A stretch of 64,000 bases of DNA from Candolleomyces eurysporus (taxonomy: Eukaryota; Basidiomycota; Agaricomycetes; Agaricales; Psathyrellaceae): positions 1-64,000 of the forward strand of contig JANBPK010000872.1 in assembly GCA_027579435.1 (NCBI GenBank). The letters are read 5' to 3'. Within the stretch, counting starts at the first letter, position 1, and every line of letters begins with the position of its first letter. The position numbers were made by a program, and so were the translations under genes. The notes beneath the pieces are model-generated. The model was not told the origin of the DNA and ran no database searches. It saw nothing but the letters and a program-made list of their open reading frames with translations. Positions 1 through 11,134 of this stretch are shown piece by piece.

Positions 1-749
1 TCCCGCCGTGTATACCTAGTACTCTTTAGTATGCATCCATCCAGACACCTGCATGCATGTCGATTTGTTTCGTNATTACCCCCCCAGTATACTACTATAT
101 GACTTGATATTACGACCCCCTTTTCTTTTACTCTTTTGAGTCCCTTTTTTTTTTTGTACGGACGCTTTTTCTTTTGTAGGTAGTGTATTGCGACTAGACA
201 GACAACATGGACGTTTCTTTTGTGTAACGCTGTGACCTTGGGTATGATTCTTGAGCGTGTTGTCGTATCGTATTTCAAGGATGGACTTGGGGGATTTTTT
301 GGACTCCTTTTTTTTTTCCTTGCTTTCTTTGTTGTTTTTGTTATCGGTTTGTCAATGCTTTTTGGGCTACGTGTGATAGAGCAGGGTTATATATGTTGGC
401 ATCGTCGATTTGAGTTCGTTCTTGATCATGAGTTTGAGCTGTCTGAGTCGACGTGCTAACGTTGCAGTATGTCTTCTTGGGTGGAGTGAGAGTGAGAGTG
501 AACAGATGAGCTGAACTTGAATTGAGGTCGGTGGCCTGTTGTGTCAGCTTGAATTTTTTACACTGTTGTCTTGTCGTCCTGAAATCCTAGTATTCAAGTC
601 TGTCCGGCGTCTTCGCTGATTTTTAGCGACTTTTAGTACGAGAAAACCCGAAGCGTAAATTTGGCAGACAAGGCAAGTCAGTGAACGGGTGCAACCAATG
701 GATAGCGCCGGATGAGTTTCTTCAAGATATCGAGCCGACTGACTACACT
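1..749. repeat. Degenerate upstream flank of the F-box array
   Basis: No gene is supported here. The stretch resembles the spacers between the array genes in weakened form: a T-rich tract followed by a GATAGAGCAGG-like block near 376-390 matches the equivalent block near 3208-3222, and the segment from about 560 on (CAGTATTCAAGTCTGTC-like, then AAAACCCGAAGCGTAAATTTGGCA) is shared with the leaders of copies 2-4. It is therefore an old copy of the spacer and 5' leader that precede each unit. One N lies at 74. Confidence 0.55.
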
Positions 750-839
750 ATGTACATGTATTTGTACACTAATACACAAGTCGGACTCGAAACCTCGCTT
801 CCAACTCACTTGGACAGCAACGTCTTTTTGCTAATTCTA

Positions 840-2621
840 ATGCTACAACACTCCTCCAAATTCGAACCCCCGGGCCCCGCTCCAACTACGGCGGAAGAAA
901 CTCGTTTTCCATTCGAGTTGCCGCCGGATGTCGTCATACATATCCTCACTTTCCTGGCTCCAGTCGACATTCTTTCAATGCGGAAGGTACTGGACGAAGG
1001 TTGACTATCGGATCGGGCATATTCGCTGACTGGGATTAATGGCGACTAGACGTGCCATACCATTTACAGGACTAGCAAGGCCAGAGCCGTTTGGTTGACG
1101 GCCCTGGACCAAAATTGTGACCGCTACGGGATCTTCAGGCCAACGTACCCCAAAGACACCATGACCGTATCGGAACTAGAATACGCGTCGTTGTCGCCTC
1201 ATCTTTTTGTCAATCTCGTTAAAAAGTATGATGGTGTAAGGGATCCTGTGGCCTATCAAACGCGTACACTTCATGGCCGGATCCGATACATCCCAGCGTC
1301 GACTGAGACAGGTCGAGCTCGAGCACGAACAATTAACGTGTGTTCGGTGTATCTTGTCCCTGGTGGTCGTTACCTCCTCACCTCCGGAAGCGACGAAGAC
1401 GATGATAGGCTATGTCTCTGGGATATAGGGTACGGCGCGCACGCTCCTATGAAGCTTCTCCCCATCGCAAGGTTGGAGGAGGGGCAGCAACGGATTGCAG
1501 CGAGTCCTTTCGAGGAGAAGGATTTATGGATAAAGGCCGTTGCTCCAAGTTCGGATGGTAAGGATTTGGTGGTGGTGGTTGTAGTAAAGCACATCACAGG
1601 GTAAGATGGTTGCCTCCACACCGCCGTACTCAGATTAACGGGCACCTCACAATCTACAGTTTTGGAGACGTCAGAGTGAGGGTATATCGTATAGACCCTT
1701 GTTCCTCAAACCCTAGATTTTATCTAGAAGGCCAGCTCAAGATTACTGGATGGGATCCCGCTGTCCGCCTAACTCAGGAATGTGTTTTCATTTGTGATGT
1801 GGACGTGGACGACGATGAGAATTTCGCCATGTGGAATTGGGTTCAAGGGACTGGGTGCAGGTGGCACGCGAATGTCCCCTATCTCAGATATAAATCGGTA
1901 AGATACTGTGCTTTGCAAAGTAACAAATCATAATGACCCAACAGTTGGACAGATACACGCTTTCGAACGATCAATCGTCGTATGGGACTCGGAAGATGTG
2001 CGACTCTTGATTTGGGATATTCCGGCCTTGGAGCCCATTGCCAAGCTCCCAGTTTACGACTTGAACGAAATCCCGCTCGTCGTGAACCCGCCGGAATCCT
2101 TCCCACAGCCCATCCTCCCAACACACTATACTACCACAACGTGTGGTACCTCGATTTGGCAGCAACGCACCGGGGTCCCTCCCGATAATCATCTCTGCGC
2201 CATAGTTGATCACCCGGCAATCTGTCTGTATGCTATCCAGCGCACTGCAGAGGCCAATGGACGCTTTCAATTGCATTTTGATATCACCAACTCGCACTAT
2301 GACGATCGATTCGGCTCCCTAGAGAATGCCGGGATCTCGCCACTGTTCAACTGCGACAATCATCTCGTGTTCTGTTCGGTTTCCCCTGAAACCCAAGTCG
2401 TTGCAGTCGCCATCCCTCTGCCGACTCTGGTCAAGACCGATTCAGAACACCAGACGGAGCTCCATGCTATGTCGATCAGTCTTACGGCCGAGGATAAAAA
2501 TAGGGGAGTGGTGGAAGATTATCAGATGGGGTTTTGTCCCATGTCAGGCCGTTTGGTTCATCTCTTTGGGCACAACTTCGAACTACGTGTTGAGGATTTT
2601 CTCTTCCCTCGGAACCCATGA
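840..2621 (+). CDS. F-box/WD40-like protein, array copy 1
   Basis: Likely a substrate adaptor of an SCF ubiquitin ligase, inferred from the fold only. Exon 1 (840-986) encodes the F-box: LPPDVVIHILTFLAPVDIL. Further exons run about 1080-1600, 1660-1897 and 1953-2621, with donors GTACTG, GTAAGA and GTAAGA. The body carries WD40-like strands, for example VPGGRYLLTSGSDEDDDRL followed by LCLWDIGY, MWNWVQGTG and LLIWDIPALE. Translation could start upstream at an in-frame ATG at 750; 840 was chosen because it lies just before the F-box. At the first intron the obvious acceptor (CAG, 1067-1069) leads into an in-frame TAG, so a downstream AAG (1077-1079) is assumed. Exon 4 ends in FPRNP. This copy is the most diverged of copies 1-4. 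Its substrate is unknown. Confidence 0.75.
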
Positions 2622-2676
2622 TCATCACCTAGTGGTGTACCAATACCAAATGCCTGTTCAACAAGTGGCTCGAACT

Positions 2677-2766
2677 TGCCCTATGTCTGGTCGTCTGGCT
2701 CATTTCGGGCGTAACATGGGACTTTGTATCGACGATTACCTTGTAGCCCCAAACGAGTCACTCTAA
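2677..2766 (+). pseudogene. Severed C-terminal piece of a copy-5-type gene
   Basis: Behind the stop of copy 1 lies an open segment encoding CPMSGRLAHFGRNMGLCIDD and ending VAPNESL-stop. It matches the true C-terminus of copy 5 (about 12645-12739) and has no start or splice link to copy 1. It is read here as a leftover gene tail. A less likely alternative is an alternative last exon for copy 1. Confidence 0.7.
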
Positions 2767-3547
2767 TTATGCAACAGGGAGGTCTTCTCGGGCATCACCC
2801 CTCGTAGTTTTACGTGTCTGTTTGGCTCAGTAAATAACTTATCGCACCTCCACTAGTGCGGACGCTCCCCATCGTCATCTTTCGGTTGTGGTGTTTTGAT
2901 TTCCTCCCTGTTACGAAATCGCCGTCGTCCCTCATCATACCAGCCGCGTGTGGCTGACTCTGACCTTTCTAATATACCTACCACCTGTATCTAGTCTCTC
3001 CAGACTCGTTCTGGTCATTTATACGTTGTCTCCTCATCTCTTCGTCGGTTTCCTGACACTCCCACTTGAACCTTACCTCACTTGACATCTGACTGACTCC
3101 AAGAGACCAATATCCAGGCTCGTAGCTTTTTTGTAGCAGTGTTTTTCTGCACGTTGTGGCCGCTGGGATTTTTCTTTTCGTTTCTTGTTGTGCTGGGTTT
3201 TACATATGGTAGAGCAGGATTATATGTGTTCAAGGTATTGTTGATCTGTTCAACCGTCAACGCGTGGAGGGATATTCAGGCATGTTTCTCCCTGACATCC
3301 CAGTATTCGAGTCTGTCAGCGTATTCACTGACTTTTGGCGTCTTTTAGTATCAGAAAACCCGAACCGTAAATTTGGCAGACAAGGCAAGGGGTGCAACCA
3401 AAGGATAGCGCCGAACGAGTTTCGACTCTTCGAGATATCGAGCCGACTGACTACACTATGTACGTGTATTTGTACACTAATATACAAGTCGGACTCGAAA
3501 CCTCGTTTCTAACTCACTTGGCTAGCAACGTCCTTTTGCTAATTCCA
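2767..3547. repeat. Array spacer 1 (copy-5-type 3' flank plus leader of copy 2)
   Basis: No gene is supported. The first ~380 bp (2767-3150) match the 3' flank of copy 5 (12740-13122), the rest is the T-rich block and leader repeated before every copy. The leader (about 3359-3547) stays open in the frame of the following gene and contains a TGTAC-rich imperfect inverted repeat near 3460. Confidence 0.7.
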
Positions 3548-5319
3548 ATGCTACAACACTCCTCCGAACCCCCGTGCCCCGCTCCAACTACGGCGGGAAG
3601 AACTCATCTTCCACTGGCATTCGAGTTGCCGCCGGACGTCGTCATACATATCCTCAACTTCCTGGCCCCAATCGACATTCTTTCAATGCGGAAGGTAATG
3701 GACGAAGGTTGACTATCGGATTGGGCTTATTCGCTCACTGGGATTAATGGCGACTAGACGTGCCATACCATTTACAGGATTAGCAAGGCCAGAGCCATTT
3801 GGTTGACGGCCCTGGACCAAACTTGTGACCGCTACGGAATCTTCAAGCCAACGTACCCCAAAGACACCATGGCCGTATCGGAACTAGAATACGCGTCGTT
3901 GTCGCCTCATCTTTTTGTCAATCTTGTCAAAAAGTATGATGGTGTCAGGGATCCTGTGGCCTATCAAACCCGTACACTTCATGGCCGGATCCGATACATC
4001 CCAGCGTCGACTGAGACGGGTCGAGCTCGAGCACTACCGATTAGCGTGCGTTCGGTGTATCTTGTCCCTGGTGGTCGTTACCTCCTCACCTCCGGGAGCG
4101 ACGAGGACGATGATAGGCTCTGTCTCTGGGATGTAGGGTACAGCGCGCACGCTCCTATGAAGCTTCTCCCCATTGCGAGGTTGGAAGAAGGGCAGCAGCG
4201 GATTGCGGGGAATCCTTTCGAGGAGAAGTGTTTATGGATAAAGGATGTTGCTCCGAGCTCGGATGGCAAGGATTTGGTGGTGGTGGTTGTAGTAAAGCAC
4301 ACCACAGGGTAAGATGGTTGCCCCCGCACCGCCGTACTCATATTAACGGGCACCTCACTACAGTTTTGGAGAAGTCAGAGTGAGGGTATATCGCATAGAC
4401 CCTTGTTCCTCAAACCCTAGATTTGATTTAGAAGGCCAGCTCAAGGTCACCGGATGGGACCCCACTGTCCGTCTAACTCAGGAATGTCTCTTCCTTTGTG
4501 ATATGGACGTCGAAGAGAATTTCGCCATGTGGAATTGGATTCAAGGGACTGGGTGCAGGTGGCTCGTGAATTTCTCCTTTCTCAAATGTGAATCGGTAAG
4601 ATACTGAGCTTTGCAAAGTTACAAATCATAGTAACCCAACGGTTGGACAGATACACGCTTTCGAACGATCAATCATCGTATGGGACTCAGAAGATGGGCG
4701 ACTCTTGATTTGGGGTATTCCGGCCTTGGAGTCCATCGCCAAGCTCCCGGTTTACGACTTGAGCCAAATCCCGCTCGTTGTGAACCCGCCAAAATCCTTG
4801 TCACGACCCATCCTTCGAACACGACCCGCTATCGCAACGTGTGCTATCTCGATTTGGCAACAACGCGCCGGAGTCCCTTTCGATAATCATCTCTGCGCCA
4901 TAGTTGACCCCCCGGCAATCTGTCTGTGTGCCATCCAGCGCACTGCAGAGGCCAATGGACGCTTTCAATTGCATTTTAATATGCCCAACTCGCACTATGA
5001 CGATCGATTTGGCTCCCAAGACGATGCCGGGATCTCGCCACTGTTCAACTGCGACAATCATCTCGTGTTCTGTTCGGTTTCCCCTCAAACCCAAGTCGTT
5101 GCAGTTGCTATCCCTCTGCCGACTTTGGTCAATACCGATTCAGAACACCAGACGGAACTCCATACTATGTCGATCAGTCTTACGGCCGAGAATGAAGATA
5201 GGGCAGCGGTGGAAAATTATCAAATGGGGTTTTGTCCCATGTCAGGCCGTTTGGTTCATCTCTTTGGGCCCAACTTCGAACTACGTGTTGAGGATTTTCT
5301 CTTGCCTCGGAACCCATGA
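3548..5319 (+). CDS. F-box/WD40-like protein, array copy 2
   Basis: Same four-exon layout as copy 1: exon 1 3548-3694 with the F-box (LPPDVVIHILNFLAPIDIL), exon 2 from about 3788 to the GG|GTAAG donor near 4308, exon 3 from the CTACAG acceptor near 4368 to the GTAAGA donor near 4596, exon 4 from the GGACAG acceptor near 4651 to 5319. WD40-like strands VPGGRYLLTSGSDEDDD and LLIWGIPALE are kept. All four exons are open, so this copy looks intact except for the uncertain first acceptor shared by copies 1-4. Predicted role: SCF-type adaptor of unknown target, inferred from the domains only. Confidence 0.75.
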
Positions 5320-5374
5320 TCATCACCTAGTGGTGTACCAATACCAAATGCCTGTTCAACAAGTGGCTCGAACT

Positions 5375-5464
5375 TGCCCTATGTCTGGTCGTCTGGTTCA
5401 TTTCGGGCGTAACATGGGACTTTGCATCGACGATTACCTTGTAGCCCCAAGCGAGTCACTGTAA
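5375..5464 (+). pseudogene. Severed C-terminal piece of a copy-5-type gene
   Basis: Encodes CPMSGRLVHFGRNMGLCIDD and ends VAPSESL-stop, matching the C-terminus of copy 5. It is separated from the copy 2 stop by 55 bp that are common to copies 1-4. No start codon or acceptor makes it a natural exon. Confidence 0.7.
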
Positions 5465-6333
5465 TTATGCAACAGGAAGGTCTTCTCGGGCATTACTCGT
5501 AGTCTTACGTGTCTGTTTGGCTCAGTGAATAACTTATCGCACCTCCACTAGTGCGGACGCTCCCCATCGTCATCTAGACTCCATTTCGATTGTGGTGTTT
5601 TGATTTCCTCCCTGTTACGAAATCGCCGTCGTCCCTCATCATACCAGCCACGTGTGGCTGACTCTGACCTTTCTAATATACCTTACCACCTGTATCTAGT
5701 CTCTCCAGACTCGTTCTGGTCATTTATACGTTGTCTCCTCATCTCTTCGTCAGTTTCCTGACACTCCCACTTGAACCCTACCTCACTTAACATCTAACTG
5801 ACTCCAAGAGGCCAATATACACGCTCGTAGCTTTTTTGTAGCAGTGTTTTTCTGCACGTTGTGGCCGCTGGGATTTTTCTTTTCGTTTCTTGTTGTGCTG
5901 GGTTTTACATATATGGTAGAGCAGGATTATATGTGTTGGTATTGTTGATCTGTACAACCGTCAACGGGTGGAGGGATATTCAGGCATGTTTCTCCCTGTC
6001 TGGCTTTCGGTTGAAGGCCTAGGCTGAATTGAAGTCAGACTATGAGCTGAAGTTGACTTGGGGTCGGTGGCTTGCTTCAAGTTGTGCAGATATTTTATGA
6101 TTTACACTGATCCTGACATCCCAGTATTCGAGTCTGTCAGCGTCTTTTAGTATTAGAAAACCCGAAGCGTAAATTTGGCAAGGGAGTGCAACCAAAGGAT
6201 AGCGCCGAATGAGTTTCGAGATATCGAGCCGACTGACTACACTATGTACATGTATTTGTACACTAATACACAAGTCGGACTCGAAACCTCGTTTCCAACT
6301 CACTTGGACAGCAACGTCCTTTTGCTAATTCCA
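5465..6333. repeat. Array spacer 2
   Basis: No gene is supported. Nearly identical to 8238-9106, including the long block GTAGAGCAGGATTATATGTG near 5917 and the leader before copy 3. The 5' half is homologous to the 3' flank of copy 5. Confidence 0.8.
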
Positions 6334-8092
6334 ATGCTACAACACTCCTCCGAACCCCCGGGCCCCGCTCCAACTACGGCGGGAAGAACTCATCTTCCAC
6401 TGGCATTCGAGTTGCCGCCGGACGTCGTCATACATATCCTCAACTTCCTGGCCCCAATCGACATTCTTTCGATGCGGAAGGTACCGGACGAAGGTTGACT
6501 ATCGGATTGGGCTTATTCGCTGACTGGCGACTAGACGTGCCATACCATTTACAGGACTAGCAAGGCCAGAGCCGTTTGGTTGACGGCCCTGGACCAAACT
6601 TGTGACCGCTACGGAATCTTCAAGCCAACGTACCCCAAAGACACCATGACCGTATTGGAACTAGAATACGCGTCGTTGTCGCCTCATCTTTTTGTCAATC
6701 TCGTTAAAAAGTATGATGGTGTGAGGGATCCTGTGGCCTATCAAACGCGTACACTTCATGGTCGGATCCGATACATCCCAGCATCGACTGAGACGGGTCG
6801 AGCTCGAGCACTAACAATTAACGTGTGTTCAGTGTATCTTGTCCCCGGTGGTCGTTACCTCCTCACCTCCGGGAGCGACGAGGACGATGATAGGCTCTGT
6901 CTCTGGGATATAGGGTGCAGCGCGCACGCTCCTATGAAGCTTCTCCCCATTGCAAGGTTGGAAAAAGGGCATCAGCGGATTGCGGAGAATCCTTTCGAGA
7001 AGGATTTATGGATAAAGGCTGTTGCTCCGAGCTCGATGGCAAGGATTTGGTGGTGGTGGTTGTAGTAAAGCACACCACAGGGTAAGATGGTTGCCCCCAC
7101 ACCGCCGTACTCATATTAACGGGCACCTCACTGCAGTTTTGGAGAAGTCAGAGTGAGGGTATATCGCATAGACCCTTGTTCCTCAAACCCTAGATTTTAT
7201 CTAGAAGGCCAGCTCAAGGTTACTGGATGGGACCCCACTGTCCGTCTAACTCAGGAATGTCTCTTCCTTTGTGATGTGGACGTCGAAGAGAATTTCGCCA
7301 TGTGGAATTGGGTTCAAGGGACTGGGTGCAAGTGGCTCGTGAATGTCCCCTTTCTCAAATGTGAATCGGTAAGATACTGAGCTTTGCAAAGTTACAAATC
7401 ATAGTAACCCAACGGTTGGACAGATACACGCTTTCGAACGATCAATCATCGTATGGGACTCGGAAGATGGGCGACTCTTGATTTGGGGTATTCCGGCCTT
7501 GGAGTCCATCGCCAAGCTCCCGGTTTACGACTTGAGCCAAATCCCGCTCGTCGTGAACTCGCCAAAATCCTTGTCACGACCCATCTTTCGAACACGACCC
7601 GCTATCGCAACGTGTGCTCCCTCGATTTGGCAACAACGCGCCGGAGTCCCTTTCGATAATCATCTCTGCGCCATAGTTGACCCCCCGGCAATCTGTCTGT
7701 GTGCCATCCAGCGCACTGCAGAGGCCAATGGACGCTTTCAATTGCATTTTAATATGCCCAACTCGCACTATGACGATCGATTTGGCTCCCAAGACGATGC
7801 CGGGATCTCGCCACTGTTCAACTGCGACAATCATCTCGTGTTCTGTTCGGTTTCCCCTCAAACCCAAGTCGTTGCAGTTGCAATCCCTCTGCCGACTCTG
7901 GTCAATACCGATTCAGAACACCAGACGGAACTCCATGCTATGTCGATCAGTCTTACGGCCGAGAATGAAGATAGGGCAGCGGTGGAAAATTATCAGATGG
8001 GGTTTTGTCCCATGTCAGGCCGTTTGGTTCATCTCTTTGGGCCCAACTTCGAACTACGTGTTGAGGATTTTCTCTTGCCTCGGAACCCATGA
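6334..8092 (+). pseudogene. F-box/WD40-like gene, array copy 3, frameshifted
   Basis: Layout and sequence follow copies 2 and 4: exon 1 6334-6480 with the F-box, exon 4 ending 8092. In exon 2, near 7035, one G is missing: copies 2 and 4 read GAGCTCGGATGGCAAG, copy 3 reads GAGCTCGATGGCAAG. The frame then runs into WWWWL-stop at 7065, before the end of exon 2, so the protein would lose the second half of the WD40-like region. Exons 3 and 4 are otherwise open and nearly identical to those of copy 4. Either this copy is a very young pseudogene or the missing base is a sequencing error. Confidence 0.7.
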
Positions 8093-8147
8093 TCATCACC
8101 TAGTGGTGTACCAATACCAAATGCATGTTCAACAAGTGGCTCGAACT

Positions 8148-8237
8148 TGCCCTATGTCTGGTCGTTTGGTTCATTTCGGGCGTAACATGGGACTTTGCAT
8201 CGACGATTACCTTGTAGCCCCAAGCGAGTCACTGTAA
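8148..8237 (+). pseudogene. Severed C-terminal piece of a copy-5-type gene
   Basis: Third instance of the orphan tail (MSGRLVHFGRNMGLCIDDYL, ending VAPSESL-stop) behind an array gene. It sits in the same relation to the copy 3 stop as in copies 1 and 2. Copy 4 lacks it. Confidence 0.7.
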
Positions 8238-9106
8238 TTATGCAACAGGAAGGTCTTCTCGGGCATTACTCGTAGTTTTACGTGTCTGTTTGGCTCAGTA
8301 AATAACTTATCGCACCTCCACTAGTGCGGACGCTCCCCATCGTCATCTAGACTCCATGTCGATTGTGGTGTTTTGATTTCCTCCCTGTTGCGAAATCGCC
8401 GTCGTCCCTCATCATACCAGCCGCGTGTGGCTGACTCTGACCCTTCTAATATACCTTACCACCTGTATCTAGTCTCTCCAGACTCGTTCTGGTCATTTAT
8501 ACGTTGTCTCCTCATCTCTTCGTCAGTTTCCTGACACTCCCACTTGAACCCTACCTCACTTAACATCTAACTGACTCCAAGAGGCCAATATACACGCTCG
8601 TAGCTTTTTTGTAGCAGTGTTTTTCTGCACGTTGTGGCCGCTGGGATTTTTCTTTTCGTTTCTTGTTGTGCTGGGTTTTACATATATGGTAGAGCAGGAT
8701 TATATGTGTTGGTATTGTTGATCTGTACAACCGTCAACGGGTGGAGGGATATTCAGGCATGTTTCTCCCTGTCTGGCTTTCGGTTGAAGGCCTAGGCTGA
8801 ATTGAAGTCAGACTATGAGCTGAAGTTGACTTGGGGTCGGTGGCTTGCTTCAAGTTGTGCAGATATTTTATGATTTACACTCATCCTGACATCCCAGTAT
8901 TCGAGTCTGTCAGCGTCTTTTAGTATTAGAAAACCCGAAGCGTAAATTTGGCAAGGGAGTGCAACCAAAGGATAGCGCCGAATGAGTTTCGAGATATCGA
9001 GCCGACTGACTACACTATGTACATGTATTTGTACACTAATACACAAGTCGGACTCGAAACCTCGTTTCCAACTCACTTGGACAGCAACGTCCTTTTGCTA
9101 ATTCCA
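8238..9106. repeat. Array spacer 3
   Basis: No gene is supported. Almost base-for-base the same as 5465-6333, so this spacer duplicated together with its gene. Confidence 0.8.
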
Positions 9107-10866
9107 ATGCTACAACACTCCTCCGAACCCCCGGGCCCCGCTCCAACTACGGCGGATAGAACTCATTTTCCACTGGCATTCGAGTTGCCGCCGGACGTCG
9201 TCATACATATCCTCACTTTCCTGGCCCCAGTCGACATTCTTTCGATGCGGAAGGTACCGGACGAAGGTTGACTATCGGATTGGGCTTATTCGCTGACTGG
9301 CGACTAGACGTGCCATACCATTTACAGGACTAGCAAGGCCAGAGCCGTTTGGTTGACGGCCCTGGACCAAACTTGTGACCGCTACGGAATCTTCAAGCCA
9401 ACGTACCCCAAAGACACCATGACCGTATTGGAACTAGAATACGCGTCGTTGTCGCCTCATCTTTTTGTCAATCTCGTTAAAAAGTATGATGGTGTGAGGG
9501 ATCCTGTGGCCTATCAAACGCGTACACTTCATGGTCGGATTCGATACATCCCAGCATCGACTGAGACGGGTCGAGCTCGAGCACTAACAATTAACGTGTG
9601 TTCAGTGTATCTTGTCCCCGGTGGTCGTTACCTCCTCACCTCCGGGAGCGACAAGGACGATGATAGGCTCTGTCTCTGGGATATAGGGTACAGCGCGCAC
9701 GCTCCTATGAAGCTTCTCCCCATTGCAAGGTTGGAAAAAGGGCATCAGCGGATTGCGGAGAGTCCTTTCGAGAAGGATTTATGGATAAAGGCTGTTGCTC
9801 CGAGCTCGGATGGCAAGGATTTGGTGGTGGTGGTTGTAGTAAAGCACACCACAGGGTAAGATGGTTGCCCCCGCACCGCCGTACTCATATTAACGGGCAC
9901 CTCACTACAGTTTTGGAGAAGTCAGAGTGAGGGTATATCGCATAGACCCTTGTTCCTCAAACCCTAAATTTTATCTAGAAGGCCAGCTCAAGGTTACTGG
10001 ATGGGACCCCACTGTCCGTCTAACTCGGGAATGTCTCTTCCTTTGTGATGTGGACGTCGAAGAGAATTTCGCCATGTGGAATTGGGTTCAAGGGACTGGG
10101 TGCAAGTGGCTCGTGAATGTCCCCTTTCTCAAATGTGAATCGGTAAGATACTGAGCTTTGCAAAGTTACAAATCATAGTAACCCAACGGTTGGACAGATA
10201 CACGCTTTCGAACGATCAATCATCGTATGGGACTCGGAAGATGGGCGACTCTTGATTTGGGGTATTCCGGCCTTGGAGTCCATCGCCAAGCTCCCGGTTT
10301 ACGACTTGAGCCAAATCCCGCTCGTCGTGAACCCGCCAAAATCCTTGTCACGACCCATCTTTCGAACACGACCCGCTATCGCAACGTGTGCTATCTCGAT
10401 TTGGCAACAACGCGCCGGAGTCCCTTTCGATAATCATCTCTGCGCCATAGTTGACCCCCCGGCAATCTGTCTGTGTGCTATCCAGCGCACTGCAGAGGCC
10501 AATGGACGCCCTCAATTGCATTTTATTATCCCCAACTCGCACTCTGACGATCGATTTGGCTCCCAAGACGATGCCGGGATCTCGCCACTGTTCAACTGCG
10601 ACAATCATCTCGTGTTCTGTTCGGTTTCCCCTGAAACCCAAGTCGTTGCAGTTGCTATCCCTCTGCCGACTCTGGTCAATACTGATTCAGAACATCAGAC
10701 GGAACTCCATGCTATGTCGATCAGTCTTACGGCCGAGAATGAAGATAGGGCAGCGGTGGAAAATTATCAGATGGGGTTTTGTCCCATGTCAGGCCGTTTG
10801 GTTCATCTCTTTGGGCCCAACTTCGAACTACGTGTTGAGGATTTTCTCTTGCCTCGGAACCCATGA
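9107..10866 (+). CDS. F-box/WD40-like protein, array copy 4
   Basis: Exon 1 9107-9253 carries the F-box LPPDVVIHILTFLAPVDIL. Exon 2 keeps the G missing from copy 3 and is open to the donor near 9855; exons 3 and 4 (to 10866, ending LLPRNP) are open. WD40-like strands VPGGRYLLTSGSDKDDD and LLIWGIPALE are visible. It is the only amplified copy without the orphan tail: after the shared 55 bp the sequence changes at about 10921 into unrelated DNA leading to copy 5, which probably shows the original downstream flank. Function as for the other copies: a putative SCF adaptor. Confidence 0.75.
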
Positions 10867-11134
10867 TCATCACCTAGTGGTGTGCAGATACCAAATGCCT
10901 GTTCAACAGGTGGCTCGAACTGATCGGCGTTTACCGAGATCTAGATAGAATATATAACGACCAGGTTCTCCATAGCAAAATAAATTACCTTCAGATGGTA
11001 TATGCACCTGTCTGCGTGACAGACTTGTGGTATCTATGTCACGCGTCTGTGACGGGTCGCGTTGCTCTCTACCATCTCATTTGGCAATCTGCCAACCTTC
11101 GTCTTGGCAAAGCTAATAATTTTAGTGAAAACAG

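Noticed and set aside
220..459. Open frame with hydrophobic stretch
   Set aside because: It is the T-rich spacer block of the array read in frame; the equivalent blocks before copies 2-4 are not open the same way.
1370..1645. Minus-strand open frame opposite F-box copy 1 (also seen opposite copies 2 and 3)
   Set aside because: Recurs only because the array recurs; it is the shadow of exon 2 and has no start context or protein pattern of its own.
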